DNA of 36,564 bases, from NCBI GenBank assembly GCA_017962315.1, contig JAGCVN010000027.1, positions 1 to 36,564 on the forward strand, read 5' to 3'. Origin of the DNA: Kiritimatiellia bacterium. GTDB taxonomy: Bacteria > Verrucomicrobiota > Kiritimatiellia > RFP12 > UBA1067. Below, in pieces: positions 24,601 through 31,669 of this stretch (within the stretch, counting starts at the first letter, position 1; the number at the start of each line of letters is the position of its first letter). A model generated the notes under the pieces. That model was not told the DNA's origin. It made no database searches and saw only the letters and a program-made list of their open reading frames with translations. A program made the translations under genes and the position numbers.

Positions 24601-26841
24601 GCTCTGCCTTGGACGGTCTCCCCGTCCTCTGCGGGCGTCACGCTCTCCGGCGGCAAGGATTCCGCGCTGTCAGACGGTTCCACGAGTTCGACGTTGTCCG
24701 CCACCTTCAGCAAGCCGGGCACGTTCTCGTTCACGCCGGCGTTGACGACGTGCTCAGGGTCGGTTCTGGCGCTGAACGGAATCCTGTTGTTGCGGGAGTC
24801 AACCAATTGCTCCGTGACGGTGGAGGCGGGGACGAAATTGGTCTGGACATACGTCAGCAAGTACGGGGATGCCGGTTCGGGGTATGGTGCAAAATTAGAC
24901 TCGCTGCGTTGGGAACCTTCGGGGGTGCCCGATCCGGTCTCCAGCCTGACCGCGTCACAGGGCGAATATGAATACGGCACGATCCTCCGCTGGACGGCGT
25001 CTCCCGACGCGACGTCCTATGCCGTCTATCGCAGCACGGAGAATGACCCCGCCCGTGCGACGTTGATCGGCACGACGGAGAAATGCCAGTACTGGGATCA
25101 GGAAGGCGAGGTCGGAATAGCCTACTGGTATTGGGTGACTGCCGTTAACGGAAACGGCGAGAACGAGTTTCAGGCGGCCGTCTCCGGATGGCGCCCCGTC
25201 GTCTACACCGTCATCTACGACGCAAACGGGGGAATCGGTCGCATGGATTCGCAGTTCTGCCGTGACAGGGGCACCCTGATCGTCGCGGAAAACGCCTTCC
25301 AGTTCGCGGGGCGTATCTTCGCTGGATGGGCGACTCGTGCCGGAGACGCGGTACAATATAAACCGGGTGACTCCGTCACGGTCACGTCCGATATGACGCT
25401 CTACGCCGTCTGGGACCTCCCGCCGTTCGACTTCGGCGGCGATGCCGAATGGACCTACCTCGGTGGCGGCGTGTGGCGAAGCGGTTCAATCGGCGATAAC
25501 TGCCAGACATGGATTCAGAAAACCGTGTCCGGCGCGGGTAAGGTTTCCTTCGAATGGAGTTCGTCTTCGGAAGTGAACCGCGACGAACTGACATTCTTCC
25601 TCGACGGCAAGAGAAGGGCCTGGATCAGCGGCGAGTCGGCTTGGATGGCGAAATCGTTCGACATTACCGGTTCCGGCACCCATGTCCTGAAGTGGGTTTA
25701 CGCAAAAGACGGTTCCGGCCGTGCCGGTTCGGATTGCGCATGGATCCGCAACTTCGTGTGTGAAACATCCGGTTCCGGAAGTTCCTCCCGTACCACCGGC
25801 GTGTCCGCTTTGACGTTTAACGGGTACGCGCTGGATGGCGACGGCGTGGTTTCCGGGACGTTTGTCCTGGCGGTGAAAAAGCCGAAGAAAGGAGCGAGTT
25901 CTTCCGCCGCGACGCTGACCTTCACTTCGCTCGCCACCGGCAAGAAGACCAAGATCACCGGAAACGTGAATCTCGCAACGGGCGAGGGAAGCGGCGCGCT
26001 CGCGGGGTTGAAGATCGCCTCGAAGATCGTCGGGGGTACGGTCGCGAAGGCCGGGACGCTGACGGGCGGACTGGACGCGGTGAAGGCGAAGGATTCCGCC
26101 GCGTTGTCGGTCTTGGCGAAGTTCAACGGGAAAGGGTACGTGGTCGCGCTCGGTCCTGACAATCCCGCCGCCTACGCGCAGGGCGGTTACTCGACGCTCT
26201 CCATCGCGATGGCGGCGAAGGGCAAGGCGAAAATTTCCGGTGTGCTGGCGGACGGCACGAAGGTGACAGCGACCGCTCAGATGACGGTGGATGACACCGG
26301 TTGCTTCGTTCCCGTCGTTTACGCGAAGAAGAGCAAGCTCGGATTCGTCGTACGCTTCGACAGGAACACCCGCGCCCTAGTGGAGGTGACGGCCTTGACG
26401 CCATGGAAGAACACGGTGAAGCCGGCGTTCACGATGGCGTGGGCGATCGCCGGACTCGGCGCGAAGAGTGCCTTCCCCAGCGGCTCGAAAACGCTCACGT
26501 TGGACGACTCGAAACTGTCCGGCTTCCTCCCTTCCGCGATCGCGCAGACACCGAAGGAAATCCCATTCACGGTGAAGGGAACGAAGTGGAACGCCGGCAA
26601 GGCGGCGAAGGTCGCGTATAAGGGCGGCACGCTGTCGGTGACCGGCGCGAACGTCGCCGGTCTGAAGCTGACCTTCACGGCAAAGACGGGATTGTTCAAG
26701 GGTTCATTCACGGTCTACTCCCTGAACGGCGGGAAACTCAAGAAGAACAAGTTCAGCGTCTTCGGCGCCGTCACGGACGGCACCGGCTACGGCACCGCCG
26801 TGCTGAAAGGGAAGGGGAGTCTCCCTCTCTCCATCAACTAA
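21667..26841 (+). CDS. Large secreted metzincin-type protease with CHB_HEX, FN3 and InlB-type repeats
   Basis: The 1724-aa protein starts with a signal-like segment (about 8-30) behind AAGGAGG. A propeptide-like region (about 40-190) contains KCGCD (Cys163/165), a possible cysteine switch. The catalytic domain carries HECGHNLGAGH at 339-349, the metzincin HExxHxxGxxH zinc site, with a candidate Met-turn at M381. Then come three chitobiase C-terminal-type modules with YTLDGSDPT-like cores (about 445-515, 655-730, 885-965), a fibronectin III domain (about 1088-1180) and an InlB/List_Bact-type repeat (YTVIYDANGG, about 1180-1245). A beta-sandwich (about 1256-1375) and a 345-residue lysine-rich C-terminal module with GKKTKITG and KTGLFKGSF complete it. 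It is probably displayed or released as a surface protease. It lies 23 nt after the DUF218 gene and ends before a terminator. Confidence 0.85.
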   Translation: MCAFLSKMNGNLKVAFCLAAILSGAADVAGRNVSLDLRPRNAPRRMSASALSGQDGVTRSFRLDAGAADVGEVTVGDQLTFTLFNDVTLSLTLNEKAQSPFEGDVFLAEVSGYEGMKTAVVLRTAEGLTIDVQDFYNDKVYRVVSGPTGVNVSEIEPSREGKCGCDTVEPPAPSAAPAASFPNAPRTLFSAAEQSDTCVDVLVAYDRNAAAYADKEGGLTNFALVAVQKMNTVLANTGLDEKFRFRLVGVCSLDVAETDVHGAFDALQSDLEGWTKAKEARDAVGADILTMLIDTGSAFGNTGIGMSLTYTGDDCRWFAPNAYNVCAIRSVMQSHTMTHECGHNLGAGHSDRQRTQPGPQSYDYSSGYFFTAGGKAYATVMAYEGENPSGANTAKVPYFSSPNYTYEGVAVGDAMHDNTRVLTSMFPYAAAWKEQRVPMSYDIAFDPPSGATIDGSLAVTLIPGKAGAQMRYTLDGSDPTPDSPLYTGPVTLTGNTLFKAATFVDGQCSIPYEAVYYSKTDFGYALGLPELDWTASGDWRVQTTNTFDGVAVETPDTPGAVASLSANMAGPLTITFNYRQQGIYRAEVLCDGTAVWTSTFRNDGWQTAAAEIPAGVHAVTFRVTTTYGSSQCFFGLDAMRLHDVRAPAFSPATTATASTARIFEGEIPVALSTDEEDASIYYTLDGGDPTGEGALLYEGPFFITDSTRVKAVVSVPGKGESAVVEGVYLERHRPRAGEWTLWGEAAYSEVANSGRLIAELYWDYPGADRSRALGPVITSETFTTWAAANGVYLLAGAWGNQEGASGGKFWSLFNGTALARENNGVASEPTFVFASAANTGAGIGALFAIGGSSVNGRTYQGTPESLIDCFASFLGSAPPSAPVPSVTDATGRSFPFPMTLDNVSGSGTIYYTLDGSAPTRENGTRYTGSLTIPAPGTTLKAAVWPDGGTAVSGIPLVLTYDSLDDVIGLPGITWENDAALPWTVSPSSAGVTLSGGKDSALSDGSTSSTLSATFSKPGTFSFTPALTTCSGSVLALNGILLLRESTNCSVTVEAGTKLVWTYVSKYGDAGSGYGAKLDSLRWEPSGVPDPVSSLTASQGEYEYGTILRWTASPDATSYAVYRSTENDPARATLIGTTEKCQYWDQEGEVGIAYWYWVTAVNGNGENEFQAAVSGWRPVVYTVIYDANGGIGRMDSQFCRDRGTLIVAENAFQFAGRIFAGWATRAGDAVQYKPGDSVTVTSDMTLYAVWDLPPFDFGGDAEWTYLGGGVWRSGSIGDNCQTWIQKTVSGAGKVSFEWSSSSEVNRDELTFFLDGKRRAWISGESAWMAKSFDITGSGTHVLKWVYAKDGSGRAGSDCAWIRNFVCETSGSGSSSRTTGVSALTFNGYALDGDGVVSGTFVLAVKKPKKGASSSAATLTFTSLATGKKTKITGNVNLATGEGSGALAGLKIASKIVGGTVAKAGTLTGGLDAVKAKDSAALSVLAKFNGKGYVVALGPDNPAAYAQGGYSTLSIAMAAKGKAKISGVLADGTKVTATAQMTVDDTGCFVPVVYAKKSKLGFVVRFDRNTRALVEVTALTPWKNTVKPAFTMAWAIAGLGAKSAFPSGSKTLTLDDSKLSGFLPSAIAQTPKEIPFTVKGTKWNAGKAAKVAYKGGTLSVTGANVAGLKLTFTAKTGLFKGSFTVYSLNGGKLKKNKFSVFGAVTDGTGYGTAVLKGKGSLPLSIN

Positions 26842-26865
26842 CCCTTTGCCGATAAGTTCGAGTGG

Positions 26866-27030
26866 AGACAACACGGACAACTTGAGACAACATACTTCCC
26901 TCGCCGCGCAACCGCGCGGCGTTTTCATAACCGCGCACGGTTGTGCGCGGAAGAAGCAAACGTTGTTTTGAGTTGTTTATGTTGTTTTCAGGAACTTACC
27001 CTCATGTACATTCCCGTACGAAGCGCGGGC
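26866..27030 (-). repeat. Dispersed intergenic repeat, copy 2 (inverted)
   Basis: Read on the minus strand, this matches 411-545 in the same order of landmarks (GCGCTTCG, GGAATGTACATGA, CTGAAAACAACAT, CAACGTTT, TTCTTCCGCGC, a GC hairpin, ATGTTGTC, CAAGTTGT). It is longer than copy 1 because it has an extra hairpin. A further partial copy is at 27053-27093. Confidence 0.65.
26902..26925 (+). terminator. Intrinsic terminator after the protease gene
   Basis: A perfect 8-bp GC stem (26902-26909 with 26914-26921), an AACC loop and then TTTT lie 60 nt after the stop codon. A second perfect 8-bp hairpin follows at 26931-26950. The structure sits inside the dispersed repeat, so the repeat may have been recruited as a terminator. 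Confidence 0.7.
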
Positions 27031-27497
27031 GAGGTGCTTGCCTATAAAATGCCATTTATCCCCATGAATGCTCCCGCGCGCGGCGCGGTCAGTCCGCTCT
27101 GTTTTTAAAACTACACACGCACTCCTGCCGTCCAGCCCGCCTCACCCCCCGAAGGGCAGCGGGGACGCCGTCTCTCCCGCCTTTGCGTTCGCAGCCTGGG
27201 AGGGGCAACGTCCCCGATGCTTTCGTTCCGGCGGGGCGGTCGTTTCCTCTCTGCGTCTCTCGTCTCTCACTTCACCCCACGGCTGACCGGGGACAGTATA
27301 GCAAGTTACCCGAATCGAATCACTCGCGCCGAGGTGCGAGCGGGTGCTGCGTTTGAAAGACTCGCGAGCTTCCCCTCCCGTTGCTTTCTCGGGGAAACCG
27401 TCGTTTCACACCTTGAGAATGCCCTTTGCCGGTTGAATCAGCCCCTCACTCATGCCCGAAACCTCATCTTTATTGTGTAAACGAAAGAGTACTCTCA
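27031..27497. other. Gene-free stretch with repeat fragments
   Basis: I see no gene here. A partial copy of the dispersed repeat lies at 27053-27093 (minus orientation). Pyrimidine-rich simple sequence and CTCTCTGCGTCTCT-type repeats occupy about 27140-27290. The short frames present have unusual composition and no ribosome sites. Confidence 0.55.
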
Positions 27498-27849
27498 GGA
27501 AACGAAGTTACGGGTGACTTCACGCCGAACTACAACATCTATCTCTATTGCGGAAAACACGGCGGGCGGAATAGGGGTGATATTCAAGTCGGGCATGATG
27601 TGTTACCTCCGCGTGTACAGTTCCGTCGGCGGCCTCATGCTGAACATGCTTCCCGCACGGTCGCCCGATGGAACCGTGGGTTTCTTCGACACCGTGCGCA
27701 AGGGCTTCCACACGCTTGCAAGCGGTACGCTGATCGCGGGCGACGTCATATCCCACAGGAGACTTTCCTATGTCAGGACGCAGTCCGACAACGCGAGCAT
27801 GTACGTCAATACCAGCTACAAGCTAACCTGGATCAGCCGGACTGGGTGA
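27498..27849 (+). pseudogene. Frameshifted C-terminal fragment of a LamG-type surface protein
   Basis: In one frame, 27520-27565 reads NYNIYLYCGKHGG. In the next frame from about 27571 the text continues as KSGMMCYLRVYSS, PARSPDGTVGFFDTV and then TLASGTLIAGDV. Together these match the common ending of LamG-like surface proteins (NYNIYLFAGNN, then K-x-x-x-C-Y-x-x-x-I-Y, then a segment like PCRNPDGTVGLYDTV and a GTLTAGP-like end). The switch of frame at about 27560-27575 and the lack of an upstream part with a start show a decayed remnant. It lies next to another broken LamG protein. Confidence 0.65.
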
Positions 27850-27899
27850 AATCTGTCGGGAAAGTGAATGGCGATATTCTGAAAATTTGTATTTTTCAT

Positions 27900-27929
27900 T
27901 TGTATCTACAGCGAGATTTTTGCTACACT
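27900..27929 (+). promoter_or_regulatory. Promoter of the broken GATase-LamG gene
   Basis: TTGTAT (27900-27905), an 18-nt spacer and TACACT (27924-27929), with TGC just before the -10 as in the promoter at 12654-12682, fit a sigma70 promoter. It leaves a leader of about 148 nt before ATG 28084. Confidence 0.45.
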
Positions 27930-28083
27930 TATTGCCGTAGGTAGTCTTCGATTCTGTCTTTGCGGTTATGCGGTTTTTTCAGGTCGAGTGGCTTGAACTG
28001 CAAACACCACGGAAGAGGGGGGAATTACCTCAATCTTGCAAGCGGAAAATCGTTTAACTTCAAAGCGAAAGGAATTAAGTCAA

Positions 28084-31000
28084 ATGAAAACCTCATCTGT
28101 TTTTTCCGCGTTGGCGGTTGGTGCGGCAAGTTTGCTCGCCCCGATGGCGACGCTCGCAGATTTCACGGTTGGTTTTGCCGACATTTGCACGGCAAGCGGT
28201 GGTCCGTCGGTGCCGTCCGCCTACATCAACGCCTTTTCCGCGCAGGGGGCGACGACACGCGTCCTTGCCTGGACGGACGATGCGCCGGCGATCACGAACA
28301 TGGTGAACGGAATCGACTTGCTCGTCCTCTGCGGCGGCGAGGACGTCGATCCCGCGCGCTACGGCGAAACGCGCAAGTCGTACTGCGGAGCCTCGAACCT
28401 GACGCGCGATGCGTTCGAGTGGGAGGTCCTCGGCGCGGCTGTCGCGCTCGGCAAGCCCGTGTTCGGAGTCTGACGCGGACAGCAGATGATCAACGTTTAC
28501 TTCGGAGGCACGCTCTATCAGGATCTCGCGCAAGAACACGGCGCCGCGCATCCCTCCACGCACTTTGTGCAGGTGATGAACGACGGCTATCTCAAGCCCA
28601 TCTTCCAGTCTCGTCGTACCAGAGCGTGAATTCGACGCACCACCAGGCCGTCAAGACGCTCGCGCCGGGTTTCACCGTGGCGGCGACCGCGTCGGACGGC
28701 GTAATCGAGGCCATTGAGAACAGGACGCTCAACATTCGCGCCGTGCAATTCCATCCGGAGAAACTTCAGGGGAGCGACCCGAAGTTCGCGGCGCTCTTCC
28801 GTTGGCTCGTGACGGGAGTGTTGCCCGATCCTGTCCCGCCAACCGGCGCAGGTACGCTCGTCGCGAAATGGGATTTCCAGAACTACGATCCTGCAACCCC
28901 GAAGAGCGCGGCGGTGCTGGCGTCCGCCTTGCCCGGCGGCGTCGCGGGCGAGCCGCGCTATTACGCGGGGAAGGGCACTGCACCGACCGCAGACGGATCG
29001 CTCGGCGAGATGTACGTGGTTGATTCGACATCCACGGAATGTCCCGGACTCAATCCCGGCGAGTACGCCCTTGCGATTCCGAAGTATTCGCATGTGAAGC
29101 TGACCTTGCCCGATTCGGTGAAGAACCACGCCTGGTCGATGCGGTTGAAGTACTACCGTCCCGCCGACGGCGCTTCGGCGAAAGCCTGCTTCTTCTCGAA
29201 CAAACTCAAAAACAACGGAGACGGTTCACTCTTCATACAAGGCGTTAACTATCCGGCGATGGGCTGCTCCACCGGAATATTCAATCCAAAAGGTGGCAGA
29301 AGTGCGCTCGGCTACCGTTGGCACGAAATCGTGATAAACGCCGACGCATCCGGCAACACAGTCTATCTCGACGGCGATGTGGCCGTGACATCGTTCAAGG
29401 ATTCTTCAACGTTTTTCAACGATGGCGGCATCCTGCTCTCCGGAGACGATAATGGCGAGGACAACCTCCTCTATATCTCCGAGGTGAGCATCTATGACGG
29501 CTTTACGACTCCGACGAAGAACCTGTCCGCGACGACGACGCTTGACGCGGACGCCGACTGGCGCGCCGACGGAGAGGTGCGCATACCTGCGGGAGGGACG
29601 CTTGATCTTGCGGGACATTCCCTTGCCGTATCTTCAATCAAGCCGGGCGCATTGGAGCCGGTTGCAAAGTGGGATTTCAACAACTACAATGCTTCCAATC
29701 CCAAGAGCGCGGCGGTGCTGGCGTCCGCACTGCCGGGCGGCGATGCAGCGATTCCGTGCAGTACTAATACCACCGGGAAGGGATCTGTAGAAATTAGCAA
29801 TATTGGTAATATGAGCGTGAAAGAGACAACTCGACTTCCCGGGGAATACATGCTGCGTATCCCAGTGGGCAACCACTTAAAGTTGCCGATTCCTGATTCT
29901 GTAAAGAACCATGTTTGGGCGATGGTGATTAAGATGAAATACATTACCTCCACCAAATACAAAGGAGTTTCTGGTGACCATCGGGCGGCGATTCTTCAGC
30001 GAGACTTGACGAATAATGGTGATGCAAGTCTCTTCATAAGTAAAACCGCATTCATAGGAGCCAATTCCAATAAATACTTCAAGCCTTACGGCAGCCTTGT
30101 CGCCGTGAACACCGACTTGTTTCAGGAGATGCTGATAGTGGCGAATGCAGATGGCAACAAGGTGTATCTCAATGGCGAACTTGCTCATGAGAGCACTGTG
30201 AACACGACGGACTTCTTCAACAACGGCGCAGTCCTCTTATGCGCTGATGATGACAAGGAAGATCAAGAACTCGACATCGTGGAAGTGAGCATCTACGACA
30301 CCGACCAGGTCGCCCCGACGCATTCGCAGGGCACTGCACTGGATACTGTCGGCATCGCCACAATCACCGACACGGTCGGCGGCGGCGAACTGCACATCGA
30401 CCTCGACGCCGAGACCACGATTAGGAACCACGGCATCCGCTTCGCCGGCGGCGTCAAGGTGGTCAAGGACGGCGATGGCGTGTGGGCGGATTGCGTGCCG
30501 CACGCGCACACGGGCGGCACGGAGGTCGCCGGCGGCACGTACCGCATCGAGCGCAGCGTCACGCCATTTGGCGCGAACGGTTCCGCCGTAAAGGTCTGCG
30601 CCGGTGCGACTCTGGATGTCTGCGGACAGCATCCCCTGACCGACTACTCCTTTGAACTTGCGGGCGGCGCGTTTGTTAATGGTTATTCCGTGGGAGACGG
30701 CTACGCGCAGATTGCGGATATGAGGCTGTCTGCGGATTCTTCCGTTGTGCTCCAGGGCAGCTACGGACTCGTCGGCACCAGCTGGGGCGTGACGTCGCTT
30801 GACCTAGGCGGGCACACCCTGTATTCCCGAACAAGGACCGGAGGGAGGTTCTTCCTTGTGAACACTTCAATCAGCGAAGGCAAGGTGGTGCTTCTTGCGA
30901 GCGGCGTATTGCAGTTCGGCAAGGACGGTCAGGCCGGCACCGTGGATGCCTCCGATGTCGCTTTCGAGAACTACAACCACGGGGTGTCTGTGTTTTCCCC

Positions 31001-31457
31001 CGTCACGGTTGGCTCGTGGACTTCGTTCAACACGAACGGAACGTACACTGCGGGAACGGAGACGATTACCGTCATCGACCGCCTGCGCGTCAATGATTTC
31101 GCGAACGGCACGTCCAAGATCCAGACGGCGCAGCTTGTGGACGGCGCGACGCTTGACCTGTCGGCGCTCGATACGGCATGGACACCAAGGTCTGTGTTCA
31201 GTACCAACAGCACGAACTACGTCACCTTCGCGGCGAATGCGGGAGTATCCGTCGATCTCGGGGAACGCCCTGTGCGGAGCCTTGTGACTTCGGGCGATCC
31301 CTACGTCGTCAAGTGGAACGACGCCCCGCACCCGCCCGCGACCACGCGTTTCTCGCTGGTCTCCGCCGTGGAGGACGCCACTGTCTACAGGCTGAATGCA
31401 GACGCGACGGGCCTGAAGGTCTCCTTTATTCCCGGATTACATCTCATCATACGGTAA
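28084..31457 (+). pseudogene. Broken secreted class I GATase (peptidase C26-like) fused to two LamG-like modules and a beta-helix tail
   Basis: From ATG 28084 (AAAGGA upstream) the frame gives a signal peptide (MKTSSVFSALAVGAASLLAPMATLAD) and then a C26/PuuD-like glutamine amidotransferase: VLCGGEDVDPARYGE, then KPVFGV. The next codon, where the nucleophile Cys is expected, is TGA (28471-28473), and the same frame continues RGQQMINVYFGGTLYQDL. Near 28609-28613 a one-base deletion shifts the frame; the domain then goes on with VNSTHHQAV and QFHPE, keeping the His-x-Glu pair. Downstream are two related LamG-like modules (about 28849-29502 and 29650-30303, offset 801 nt) and a glycine-rich beta-helix region ending PGLHLIIR. 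Two lesions suggest recent decay; sequencing error or selenocysteine are less likely alternatives. Confidence 0.75.
28864..30303 (+). repeat. Tandem LamG-module duplication, 801-nt period
   Basis: The first module (from about 28864) recurs from about 29665. A 26-nt identical stretch at 28902-28927 and 29703-29728 encodes KSAAVLAS. Other shared parts are AKWDF-NY, LPGEY/NPGEY, PDSVKNH, NGDxSLFI and EVSIYD. Protein identity falls in the middle of each module while the ends are conserved. Confidence 0.8.
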
Positions 31458-31509
31458 CACATCGCAGTAAAACTGTTCAGACCTGTTTTATCAAATCACG
31501 GCCGCACTC

Positions 31510-31539
31510 TTGACGGTAAAAGGCGAAATTGTCTATAAT
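31510..31539 (+). promoter_or_regulatory. Near-consensus promoter of the SGNH-GH2 gene
   Basis: TTGACG (31510-31515), an 18-nt spacer and a perfect TATAAT (31534-31539) form the strongest sigma70 promoter in the window. The leader to ATG 31670 is about 125 nt. Confidence 0.75.
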
Positions 31540-31669
31540 AGGTGCCATTCAAGGGCATGGTGTCCTTGGCACGGACACGGTGGGGAACGCGACGACATGG
31601 CGAAGGCAATACATGACGGCAGGCGGAAAGCGACAAGAGACGACCTCTGCAAGGCGAGGAGGTAATTTT

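Noticed and set aside
27068..27480. Short plus-strand frames before the LamG remnant
   Set aside because: They are low-complexity, pyrimidine-rich sequence with no ribosome sites and no recognisable protein pattern.
28471..28473. Selenocysteine reading of the TGA codon as a firm annotation
   Set aside because: A second frame lesion lies about 140 nt downstream and no clear SECIS was seen; a nonsense mutation is simpler, so it is kept only as a finding.
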